From: a virus
Length of the DNA stretch: 30,129 bases
Virus record (IMG/VR): IMGVR_UViG_3300030108_003187
Span: 1 to 30,129 of that record
Strand: one strand, 5' to 3'
The stretch's first letter is position 1, and each line of letters starts with the position of its first letter. Made by a program: the position numbers and the translations under genes. The notes beneath the pieces are model-generated. The model worked only from the letters and a program-made list of their open reading frames with translations. It made no database searches and was not told the DNA's origin. Shown one piece after another: positions 23,034 through 29,791 of this stretch.

Positions 23034-23554
23034 AAAAAAAGCAATGCGTTTTGCACTTGTTCTGCTTTCATTTGTAGAAACTTATTTGCTCTCATTCCTG
23101 TTGTTGCACTATCATATGGTGCTATAGTGTAATATGATTTGTCTTTGTCAATTATTGGTCTAAATAGTATAGCCATAATTTTATGTAAGTTCTTATTTAC
23201 ATCTATTTTTATATATTGCTCCAAGTCTGCGTATTCTCCTAACGTTATTTCTTCTAAGTCTGGTATAAAACCATACTCATCATTATTTATTTTTACTATT
23301 TTTCTTAGATAAGTAGATTGTTTTGCTTGCCTGTCGCTACATTTCTTAAATATATCTACAACATGCGCTAAACTTAATTTGTTTAGTATTTTTGTAGGTA
23401 TATCCGCCATCATATTTATTAATTCCTGCGTTTGCTCTATCTCTGTGCCATCTTCTTTTTCCAATAACCTCATCCATTTTTCTAGTGTTACATCACTCCA
23501 TGACTTTATAGTAAACTCTTTTACTTCCTCATTTTCTAAAATCTTTATCGTCAT
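22961..23554 (-). CDS. tail assembly chaperone-like protein, zero-frame product
   Basis: 197 residues. The N-terminus (MTIKILENEEVKEFTIKSWS, then DVTLEKWMRLLEKED) and the helical middle (ELINMMADIPTKILNKLSLA) resemble the tail assembly chaperones of Bacteroidetes phages; GFIPDLEEITLGEYADLEQY is a typical block. These proteins hold the tape measure before the tube forms. Codons 171-175 lie on the T9 slippery run; zero-frame translation goes on for another 23 residues. Unusually, it is the first gene after the large terminase and far from the tape measure, so the role rests on pattern and frameshift. Confidence 0.65.
   Translation of the reverse strand: MTIKILENEEVKEFTIKSWSDVTLEKWMRLLEKEDGTEIEQTQELINMMADIPTKILNKLSLAHVVDIFKKCSDRQAKQSTYLRKIVKINNDEYGFIPDLEEITLGEYADLEQYIKIDVNKNLHKIMAILFRPIIDKDKSYYTIAPYDSATTGMRANKFLQMKAEQVQNALLFFWTFVRELLSNLHWYSLEQSKMTI
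23032..23040 (-). promoter_or_regulatory. T9 slippery run, probable -1 frameshift site
   Basis: On the minus strand, CTT TTT TTT TGG is read in the zero frame. Slipping back one base after the second TTT gives TTG GAC TTT CGT, which opens the 82-codon ORF at 22785-23033. Homopolymer T or A runs are known frameshift sites in phage tail chaperone genes. Confidence 0.65.
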
Positions 23555-23633
23555 AATCTTAAATAGAAATTTTTTACTTTTAGTTTATCTTTTTATATTT
23601 GCAGAGTTTCGTAATGAAATGTTTTTGTTTGTT

Positions 23634-23689
23634 AGCAGGAATAGACCGTAGGCCTAATTGATTTTGTAAGACCAAAGTTTGTTCCTGCT
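23634..23689 (-). other. structured element in the leader between terminase and chaperone genes
   Basis: The 138-base gap 23555-23692 holds no gene. On the minus strand an 8-bp stem AGCAGGAA/TTCCTGCT (23689-23682 with 23641-23634) encloses a 5-bp inner stem, GGTCT with AGGCC. The inner stem has a G-U pair on the minus strand but would be an A-C mismatch on the plus strand, so the RNA is probably minus-sense. There is no T run, so it is not a terminator for the terminase gene. It is followed by a leader, TAACAAACAAAAAC, like those behind the early promoters. Confidence 0.5.
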
Positions 23690-23692
23690 TTC

Positions 23693-25003
23693 TTATTGTA
23701 TATAGTATCTACCATAACTTGTGTCTATTTCATAATACATCCTCATAGCCATAGCATCTGCATAATCAGGAGACCTACCAAGAATTGCTTTGACTGTCTC
23801 TTTTGGTACAATTTGTAATTTATTGTCTTTATCTTGGTCTTTACTTCTTATCTGTTCTAACTCCTCTATCATTGTTTGTTTTATATTTACATCATTCATA
23901 CTTATACCTATCTGTGCTGTATTTATCATACTTGCTAACTTGTAATAACATTGTGTCTTAAGATTTTGGTAATTTTCTTTCTTTATTGGTCTAGAATTGT
24001 TTACAAAACCTCTACATCTTAGATAATCTTTTACTCCACCACCAACGCCATCCTCATCTACAATTATGTTAGATAATTTAACTTGCTCTTGTTGTTGTAT
24101 TTGTTTTATTTGCTCTACAACATCATTTATAGCGCTTTTAAGCAACGTTATAACTTTTGTAATATGTAACCCTTTCCATAACATTATAATTGTTTTATCG
24201 TTACCAAATCGTGCTACATCACAAGTTATGTATTTTTCTCCATCTATGCCTTGTTGGTCAAATAGTCTAACTATTGCATCATAGTTGCATAAACTATCGT
24301 CTGACACATCATATTCCCAATTACCAAATAGTAACCTTTGTTTACTTAGTTCGTCAAGTGTTTCTAGTTGTGTTTTATAGAATTTGCTTATATATTCATT
24401 GTCATCTACTAGACTTTGTATGAATCTCCTATGTTTTTTTATAGTACCATCTTTTGCAGGTTTGTAGTATTGCGTATAAACCCAATTTTTAGCAGGATTG
24501 CAAGTCATAAGTAACTTAGGTATAATATTGTACCTATCTAACTTGTACCTTAATCTACTTGCAACGATATTCTTTGCCTTTTCTGTAATTTGGTTTGCCT
24601 CATCTATGAACGCACCTGTTATCTCTAACGAACCTAAACTATCAAAGTTTCTGTCTGATGGATATAAGAACAAATCCTTAAGTATTATCTCTGAGCCATT
24701 ATAAAACTTTATGATGTTTGTACTTGCATTAAAGTTATAATGTTTGTCTGCTATAATATTCCAATGTTGGCACACTTCAAAGAATGTATTTAACGTAGTT
24801 TTTTTTAGTGCATCTAACTTACTACGCCCCATTAGATATCTTGTACCTGCATATTTAAGACATACAATAATTATCCATGCACAACCAACCCATGACTTAC
24901 CACCACCTGCTGCACCACCAAATAGTATCTCTGTTGTTTGTTTGTCAAATAAGTATTCTATTGCCTGTTCCTGCGTATAAGTAAATTTAGCATCAATAGT
25001 CAA
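23693..25003 (-). CDS. terL: terminase large subunit
   Basis: 436 residues, the usual length. ATPase: Walker A GGAAGGGKS (29-37), Walker B ITGAFIDEAN (D134, E135), and the C-motif region LLMTCNP (165-170). RNase-H-like nuclease: TCDVARFGNDKT (D262), IIVDEDGVGGG (D316 and D318) and RSPDYADAMAM (D413, D416). It drives DNA into the prohead and cuts the concatemer. It overlaps the small subunit by 11 bases. Whether packaging is headful or cos-type cannot be told; the circular contig fits permuted headful genomes or cohesive ends joined in assembly. Confidence 0.95.
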   Translation of the reverse strand: MTIDAKFTYTQEQAIEYLFDKQTTEILFGGAAGGGKSWVGCAWIIIVCLKYAGTRYLMGRSKLDALKKTTLNTFFEVCQHWNIIADKHYNFNASTNIIKFYNGSEIILKDLFLYPSDRNFDSLGSLEITGAFIDEANQITEKAKNIVASRLRYKLDRYNIIPKLLMTCNPAKNWVYTQYYKPAKDGTIKKHRRFIQSLVDDNEYISKFYKTQLETLDELSKQRLLFGNWEYDVSDDSLCNYDAIVRLFDQQGIDGEKYITCDVARFGNDKTIIMLWKGLHITKVITLLKSAINDVVEQIKQIQQQEQVKLSNIIVDEDGVGGGVKDYLRCRGFVNNSRPIKKENYQNLKTQCYYKLASMINTAQIGISMNDVNIKQTMIEELEQIRSKDQDKDNKLQIVPKETVKAILGRSPDYADAMAMRMYYEIDTSYGRYYIQ

Positions 25004-25340
25004 TACCTTTTATGTTTACATTTATTTTTATAGGTTCATTATCGCTAGTAATATCTAAATGCGTTTTTTCGTTCCAACCTAACCTAGTTTTAGCGGCATG
25101 TATAACCACACTAGGTACTTTATCCTTAACACATTCATAATATTTTGACTTTATAAAATCGTTTTCTATATTTTGTATCTCTTTTACTTGCTCTGCAAAA
25201 TCTTTATCCTCTTTCATCCATTTATAAAAGTTCGTTCTACTTAACTCTGTTTGTTTTAATGCAGTTGTAATAACGCCTAAGCTATTTTCCAAGGCTTTTA
25301 GTAAACGTTCTTTATTTATGCGTGTTCTATTTTGTTCCAT
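24993..25340 (-). CDS. terS: terminase small subunit-like DNA-binding protein
   Basis: 115 residues. The N-terminal half is a homeodomain-like helix-turn-helix: LLKALENSLGVITTALKQTE, then LSRTNFYKWMKEDKDFAEQV. The following helix and AAKTRLGWNEK are typical of small terminases of the phBC6A51 kind, which recognise the packaging site and regulate the large subunit. It starts 14 bases inside the end of the glycosyltransferase gene and overlaps terL, so all three are coupled. A plain regulator is possible but unlikely in this place. Confidence 0.8.
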   Translation of the reverse strand: MEQNRTRINKERLLKALENSLGVITTALKQTELSRTNFYKWMKEDKDFAEQVKEIQNIENDFIKSKYYECVKDKVPSVVIHAAKTRLGWNEKTHLDITSDNEPIKINVNIKGIDY

Positions 25341-26685
25341 TTCTACAATATTTATCCATGTTTATATTATATGTATATCCAAGTTCATTAAGTATTCTTT
25401 TTATTTTGGTCATTGGAAACGACTGACTAGCATATCCTAATCTAAATATGTAATTCTTAAAATCTGTTAAATCAATTACACTATGTTTTGCTACATATTC
25501 TTGTATTTTAACTTTTGTAGTTTGTTTTTTTATTTTGTTAAATACATCACCATAATCATCTTCTTGTCTTAAACTCATAAATAACTTATCTATTTTTGTT
25601 GCATGTGTTTCCAATAACAGCTTATTACTTTCTTTGTATTTGTACTCTCTTATGTTATCTTGTAGTAATTTTGCTATAATTTCATACTGTTCTTCTTCAT
25701 TATTAAATAGATATGGATAGTTTTTATCTACTAACTCTGGAAAAGTAACTTTATTTGGTGCAATAACAAGTTGGTCATTCATTATACTCTCTGCTACACT
25801 TATGCAAAATGTTTCGTGCCTACTATTTATTACGTTTGCATGGCATTTAGATAATTCTTTTAGATAATCGCTATGTAAACTAAATGACTTTATTTCTACA
25901 TATGGCTTATTTTCTATGGCTCCTAAGTTGCCTTTATCTCCTGCTGTAACTATAACTTTAAATGTATATTTTTCATATAGTCGGTCAAACATCTCAAATG
26001 TGTTCTTCCAATTTTTATATCCATCTAACCTATGATTATAGATAAAAGTATACATATGATATTTTTCATCTGTTTCTATCCTGTTGCAATAACCACCTAT
26101 TTCCACTTTACAAGTATCTTTTAGGAGTTCTAATTGTTTTTTATTAAGTATATCCTCTGCTTCTTCCATTAGCATATTGTAACAATGTTGCGTATGAAAA
26201 TAATTTATATCTACAGTCATACTTCCTATAATTTGGTCTAGCATTATATGTTTACATGGTAAATAACTTGTAAGATGCTCTAAACTTCTATGTATAACGT
26301 AATGATGATAATTAAATACTTTCATTCTTGATTTCTCTAGTAAAGTGTCTTGGAAATACTTAAAATGATGTCCTCTTTCCACTACATTATTCCATACTAT
26401 GTCAATCGCATATTTCTTAAATATTTCTCTAATGATATTTGTGTTAAAATGGATTACTTGGTGTTTTTTACCTCTAGGAAAAGGCATCTTAATTATCTTT
26501 ATATTTTTATCTATATCATCTTGGTAGTATTTTCTATTGCTGTCAAGGATAAGAAAAAAATTGTAGTTATCTGTTTTTATAAGTTCATTACATAATTGTT
26601 TTATGATTATATAATTGCTATCTGCGTTCATATTATCCACAGAAAACATAGGATATATAAGTATATTTAGTTTTGTATTTTGCAT
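25327..26685 (-). CDS. GT-B fold glycosyltransferase with an added C-terminal domain, next to terminase
   Basis: 452 residues. The glycosyltransferase part spans about 1-375: FIYNHRLDGYKNW (214-226) at the start of the donor-binding domain, VIVTAGDKGNL at 244-254, and the E-x7-E motif HETFCISVAESI (E291, E299) with NKVTFPELVD after it, as in GT4-type retaining enzymes. Residues about 385-446 (KVKIQEYVAKHSVIDLTDFK, then FPMTKIKRILNELGYTY) form a small helical domain that could be a winged helix. The gene is locked between a ParB-like gene and terS. Phage enzymes in such places may glycosylate DNA bases; alternatives are capsid or host surface glycosylation. No base hydroxylase, thymidylate-synthase-like or methyltransferase gene is present. 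Confidence 0.8.
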   Translation of the reverse strand: MQNTKLNILIYPMFSVDNMNADSNYIIIKQLCNELIKTDNYNFFLILDSNRKYYQDDIDKNIKIIKMPFPRGKKHQVIHFNTNIIREIFKKYAIDIVWNNVVERGHHFKYFQDTLLEKSRMKVFNYHHYVIHRSLEHLTSYLPCKHIMLDQIIGSMTVDINYFHTQHCYNMLMEEAEDILNKKQLELLKDTCKVEIGGYCNRIETDEKYHMYTFIYNHRLDGYKNWKNTFEMFDRLYEKYTFKVIVTAGDKGNLGAIENKPYVEIKSFSLHSDYLKELSKCHANVINSRHETFCISVAESIMNDQLVIAPNKVTFPELVDKNYPYLFNNEEEQYEIIAKLLQDNIREYKYKESNKLLLETHATKIDKLFMSLRQEDDYGDVFNKIKKQTTKVKIQEYVAKHSVIDLTDFKNYIFRLGYASQSFPMTKIKRILNELGYTYNINMDKYCRNGTK

Positions 26686-27200
26686 ACTATTTTGTCGTAT
26701 AAGTTTGTTAATTTATCTATCTCTGGTCTTATTCTGCTAAATTCATCTTTAGGTATTTTCATTGTTACTATAACCTCACTTAAATCATAAGTTTCGTTTT
26801 CATCCATAAGTTTCTCCTCTGCAAATATATCATCTGTATTTTGCCATACATCCATACCCCATGATTCTAAATCTGCTGTACTCCATTCATTACCTAACAT
26901 ATCCCAATTCCATTCTCCAAAATTTACATTATCTTTTATTACAAATTCTTTTTTCTGCTCGTCAGTTAAATCCTTTGCCTCATATATCCATATATCTTTT
27001 AATCCTGCCTCTTTACAGGCTTTCCATCTCATATTTCCACCAAGTATGGTCATATTTTCATCTACCACAATTGGTCTAATTTTTAGCATCTCTGGAAAAT
27101 TTTGTAAACTTTCTACTAACTTTCTAAATTTACTATCCTTAACTATTCTTGGATTGTTTGGATTGCCTTTTATTTTGTAGGTCTTTATTTGTTTTATCAT
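26667..27200 (-). CDS. ParB/Srx-like domain protein
   Basis: 177 residues. The ParB N-terminal fold is seen in NPNNPRIVKDSKFRKLVESL, then IRPIVVDENMTILGGNMRWK (GGNMRWKA at 54-61 is the nucleotide-binding box), then FVIKDNVNFGEWNWDML, a tail typical of phage ParB-like proteins beside terminase genes. Members bind CTP or act as nucleases, and some sit in DNA-modification operons. There is no ParA partner, so plasmid-type partition is unlikely. Its start overlaps the small membrane-protein gene by 62 bases; a later Met would cut into the conserved domain. It overlaps the glycosyltransferase by 19 bases, which suggests a joint task. Confidence 0.75.
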   Translation of the reverse strand: MIKQIKTYKIKGNPNNPRIVKDSKFRKLVESLQNFPEMLKIRPIVVDENMTILGGNMRWKACKEAGLKDIWIYEAKDLTDEQKKEFVIKDNVNFGEWNWDMLGNEWSTADLESWGMDVWQNTDDIFAEEKLMDENETYDLSEVIVTMKIPKDEFSRIRPEIDKLTNLYDKIVCKIQN

Positions 27201-27342
27201 TTTTATCTGTATTTGGTTCTATTTTGTCTGTGTATTCTGCTAAAGCTTGGTTTTTTGTCGTATCAATTATAAGTTCTATCATAAATACACCTATAATAAG
27301 TAAAAATCCTATGCCAATAAGTAAAAGAAATATCATGAACAT
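27139..27342 (-). CDS. small N-anchored membrane protein, 67 aa
   Basis: Residues 2-26 are a single strong membrane segment (FMIFLLLIGIGFLLIIGVFM), followed by a charged, Lys/Asn/Asp-rich tail. The likely orientation is N-anchored with a soluble tail. It overlaps the gene before it by 10 bases and the ParB-like gene by 62 bases. This arrangement is compatible with an i-spanin, a toxin-like host inhibitor or an exclusion protein; nothing decides between them. Confidence 0.5.
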   Translation of the reverse strand: MFMIFLLLIGIGFLLIIGVFMIELIIDTTKNQALAEYTDKIEPNTDKNDKTNKDLQNKRQSKQSKNS

Positions 27343-27548
27343 TTTTCTATATTTCTTATTCTTTCTGTATTTTCATATCTACGCTTTAACTCATTGCTAA
27401 TTGTTTTGCGTATGAAAACTTCATTAATGTTAAATTTTTCTTCCATTTCTTTAGAACTATTTGCATGAGGATTATTAAAAAAATATTCAATTATTTTTTT
27501 TTCTAATATTTTACGTTGTCTTTGCGACAATATTTTTTTATTTTCCAT
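27333..27548 (-). CDS. small helix-turn-helix protein, about 71 aa
   Basis: ATG at 27548-27546 is chosen, inside the last codons of the upstream gene; an earlier in-frame Met at 27560 is possible. The sequence LSQRQRKILEKKIIEYFFNN, then SSKEMEEKFNINEVFIRKTI, looks like a winged helix: a long first helix, then a helix-turn-helix. The protein is strongly basic. It may regulate early-to-late switching together with the sigma-like factor three genes before it. The role is inferred. Confidence 0.5.
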   Translation of the reverse strand: MENKKILSQRQRKILEKKIIEYFFNNPHANSSKEMEEKFNINEVFIRKTISNELKRRYENTERIRNIEKCS

Positions 27549-27906
27549 AATATTTATCATATAAGGTTTTCATTGCATTATACATTTGGTTAAGGCAACT
27601 AGCACAATTAGTATTTGTTTTGTAGTTTGTCTTATATATTTTATTGTATAACTCCACAAATCTTTTTTTTGTTTCTACATCTGGTGCTTTTCCTGTCTTT
27701 ATTTTTTGCCATACACAAAGTATTTCTTCCTGTAAATTTTCTTCCTCGTTTTTATAAGGAAACATTTCGTTAAGTTTTTGTTGCCTTTCATCACAACCGC
27801 AGTCATCTTTACCAACTGCATTAGCAATTTTTTTGGCTAACTTATCTATCTTAGTTGCTGATGTTATTTTTTTTATTGTATCTCCTAAACCTTTACTCTT
27901 TGTCAT
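27538..27906 (-). CDS. Cys-pair protein of Bacteroidetes phages, 122 aa
   Basis: It begins KGLGDTIKKITSATKIDKLA, then ANAVGKDDCGCDERQQKLNE. The CGCDER box and the later NCASC near residue 100 give four cysteines that could hold a zinc ion. I recall the GLGDTIxKxTxATGIxxxV...DCGCxxRxxxLN pattern from many flavobacterial phages, always without an assigned function. The last 60 residues are helical. It is coupled to the sigma-like gene (14-base overlap). It might be a regulator or an adaptor of RNA polymerase, but that is only inference. Confidence 0.6.
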   Translation of the reverse strand: MTKSKGLGDTIKKITSATKIDKLAKKIANAVGKDDCGCDERQQKLNEMFPYKNEEENLQEEILCVWQKIKTGKAPDVETKKRFVELYNKIYKTNYKTNTNCASCLNQMYNAMKTLYDKYYGK

Positions 27907-28432
27907 CTAATTCTTCTTTTATTTCCTGCCTTATCTTATTTATTGTATTATATATACTATTTCTACTTATACCTGTTTTTTCTGCTAAACTATCCAATGT
28001 GTTATTTTCATAGTAATATAATTTAAATATTTCTTTATCATACCAATATTTAGTATCTAGTATTTCATCTATTTTTTCTAAGTATTGCCATTTTATATCT
28101 GGTGCCTCGTTAGGTATATTTCTATAAGGTTTTACACCTGCAGTAGCAGTATAATTCCAACTAATATTTTCATAATATTTTTTGTATTTATAATAGTATG
28201 GACTTTTTGTGCTATGAACAGAACGCCTCATAACCACACCTGCATACCTTAACAAACCATCTTTACCATCTTTATCATATATTTTTTGTAATGTTGTTTG
28301 GTTCATTTGCAACATATATACTAATGTTTCCTGTACAATTTCCTGTATTTCGTTATAATCCTTTATTAGTCCATATGCCATATAAACCATTGTTTGCCTT
28401 AGGTCAGCAATTATATTATGCAATTCATTCAT
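27893..28432 (-). CDS. sigma-70-like transcription factor
   Basis: 179 residues. Residues about 10-42 resemble sigma region 2 (MAYGLIKDYNEIQEIVQETL, the helix that grips RNA polymerase and melts the -7 region). Residues about 125-176 are region 4 with a helix-turn-helix (YYYENNTLDSLAEKTGISRN, then SIYNTINKIRQEIKEEL). This two-part layout is that of ECF-type factors and of sigma-like proteins common in Bacteroidetes phages. It probably redirects host RNA polymerase to late promoters; such promoters are not visible, so their sequence is unknown. It overlaps the upstream gene by eight bases. Confidence 0.65.
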   Translation of the reverse strand: MNELHNIIADLRQTMVYMAYGLIKDYNEIQEIVQETLVYMLQMNQTTLQKIYDKDGKDGLLRYAGVVMRRSVHSTKSPYYYKYKKYYENISWNYTATAGVKPYRNIPNEAPDIKWQYLEKIDEILDTKYWYDKEIFKLYYYENNTLDSLAEKTGISRNSIYNTINKIRQEIKEELDDKE

Positions 28433-28781
28433 TTATAGGTTCTATTTCTATGAGTGATTTAATAATTTCCTCTGTTTTTGCACCTATGAGAAATTTAAAA
28501 CTATTTATTTGGCTAGAATTTCTTTTTGTTCGTATTGCAGATAGATATGATTGTGTAAGTAATGATAAATTTATTGGTATAATAAATAAAAAATCCTGCC
28601 AATTACCTACATGAGCGCCAATTTTGTAGCTGTTGTGATATTCTAATAATAAATCAAGAATTTCTTCATATTCCTTAAGTTTTTGCTTGGTAGATACGTC
28701 TGTTACGAATCCTAAAAGTAAGTGTATATAATCTAGGATTAATATTTTGTGTAACTCGTTTACAAAATCTATTTTCCTCAC
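28425..28781 (-). CDS. hypothetical protein, 118 aa
   Basis: Mostly helical, with hydrophobic stretches (LHKILILDYIHLLLGFV near residue 10 and FLFIIPINLSLLTQSYL near residue 65) that are interrupted by charged residues. They could be buried helices or weak membrane segments. Family not recognised. It starts after a 21-base gap behind the NinG-like gene, and the minus strand there reads TATATTTA, which could be a weak -7 box but has no clear TTG at the right distance. Confidence 0.5.
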   Translation of the reverse strand: MRKIDFVNELHKILILDYIHLLLGFVTDVSTKQKLKEYEEILDLLLEYHNSYKIGAHVGNWQDFLFIIPINLSLLTQSYLSAIRTKRNSSQINSFKFLIGAKTEEIIKSLIEIEPINE

Positions 28782-28802
28782 ACTTAAATATATACTTATT
28801 TG

Positions 28803-29207
28803 TTAGTCAATACCTTTGGTTTTTTTTAAGTTTTTAACAAGGTTTTGGTAATAACTTATATCTTCTTTGTACTCACCTCTAGTGCGTTTCATAGTTGTGT
28901 TGGCTAAATTTGTAAGATATTCCACTTCTTCTACGCCAAACTCCATACTTAATTTTGTTCCAAATTTGTATTGTTCGCCTTGTTCATACATATTGCATTT
29001 TACACATTGTACTTGACAATTAGTAGTATTCCATCTTGTGGTATGATATCTACGACTTAGAAAATGTCCACATTGCATTTTTTTGTAATGGTCTATCTTA
29101 CCACAAGTATAACATTCTGTATATCCATTTTCATCTGCATATCTTAAGCGTATATACAAACTAAACCATTTATCTAAATCCTTTTTAAGTTTGCTTAACG
29201 TTTTCAA
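28803..29207 (-). CDS. ninG: NinG/Rap-like recombination protein
   Basis: 134 residues. Order of features: KLKKDLDKWFSLYIRLRYAD, then the metal-binding core ECYTCGK (C32, C35), MQCGHFLSRRYHTTRWNTTN (C46, H48), CQVQCVKC (C64, C68, C71), then the Tyr/Lys region before GTKLSMEF. This is the lambda NinG (Rap) family, a junction-specific endonuclease that resolves recombination intermediates through an HNH-like zinc fold. It is a little shorter than NinG of lambda. It sits in the replication block, where it could process DNA before packaging. Confidence 0.85.
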   Translation of the reverse strand: MKTLSKLKKDLDKWFSLYIRLRYADENGYTECYTCGKIDHYKKMQCGHFLSRRYHTTRWNTTNCQVQCVKCNMYEQGEQYKFGTKLSMEFGVEEVEYLTNLANTTMKRTRGEYKEDISYYQNLVKNLKKTKGID

Positions 29208-29463
29208 TAATTTTTCTTACGTTGTCAATTATATCCATTCTTAACTTATATTCTACGATTTGTGCCATTTTAGTTTCGCCATTTTGTTTTTTATAGCGTG
29301 TTGGTACTTCTATTGGTATAGAATCTATTTCATAACCTTGTTGTCGTAGTCTATAAATTATACCTGATAATCTATATGCGCCATAATTATTTATAGCTTC
29401 TTTTTGTGTTAATCTACGTCCATCTTTTAAGTGTTGTAGTATATCATTTGTTTGTGTTTCCAT
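29185..29463 (-). CDS. helix-turn-helix protein, 92 aa
   Basis: ATG at 29463-29461 is chosen because the domain begins there (METQTNDILQHLKDGRRLTQ); the longer frame from 29541 would lie wholly inside the upstream gene. The core KEAINNYGAYRLSGIIYRLR, then QQGYEIDSIPIEV, is the helix-turn-helix that reads 'rLs-xx-I-xx-Lr-xx-G-xx-I', common in phage replication or regulatory blocks. It overlaps the NinG-like gene by 23 bases. It may be a repressor of early genes or a replication accessory. Confidence 0.65.
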   Translation of the reverse strand: METQTNDILQHLKDGRRLTQKEAINNYGAYRLSGIIYRLRQQGYEIDSIPIEVPTRYKKQNGETKMAQIVEYKLRMDIIDNVRKIIENVKQT

Positions 29464-29791
29464 TTTGTAATAAATTTTGTTTGTAATATTTAACTTCCTC
29501 TGGCTTCCTGCCCATTGTATGTACTTCATAATAGGCTTCATTTAATCTTTTTTTATGCTCAAGGCACCAACGATAAAAAGTACGAATATTTAAAAAGCTA
29601 TCTTTTGTATCTATTCTTACTCCTAATCTAAATGCCTCATCTACATCTTGTATCGTTAATCTTTTAAACCTGTTATCGTTTTGTAAATCATAAGCAAATG
29701 TTTTAGTCAATATTGCTAGTGTTTTACCATCTGTTTTAAATCCTAACTCTATGGCTGTGCGAGATATAATATCATATAATTTGTCTTTCAT
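29444..29791 (-). CDS. conserved replication-block protein, 115 aa
   Basis: Helical protein with LAILTKTFAYDLQNDNRFKR, then LTIQDVDEAFRLGVRIDTKD and LNIRTFYRWCLEHKKRLNEA. I recall this pattern (an 'EAFRLGVR ... NVKTFxxW' core) from Bacteroidetes phages beside initiator genes. Size and helical character recall helicase loaders of the G39P kind, but that link is only structural intuition. It starts by ATGA overlap with the replication protein gene, so the two are made together. A C-terminal Gln/Asn/Lys-rich tail is probably disordered. Confidence 0.55.
   Translation of the reverse strand: MKDKLYDIISRTAIELGFKTDGKTLAILTKTFAYDLQNDNRFKRLTIQDVDEAFRLGVRIDTKDSFLNIRTFYRWCLEHKKRLNEAYYEVHTMGRKPEEVKYYKQNLLQNGNTNK

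Noticed and set aside
23594-23700. Plus-strand promoter with a terminator-like hairpin giving a small antisense RNA
   Set aside because: Only the TATATTTG box fits; there is no TTG upstream at the right distance. The inner stem pairs properly only on the minus strand, and the T tail is interrupted. Kept only as a side remark.
26667-27200. ParAB-type partition system (phage-plasmid life style)
   Set aside because: Only a ParB-like domain is present, with no ParA ATPase and no clustered centromere-like repeats. The context is terminase and glycosyltransferase.
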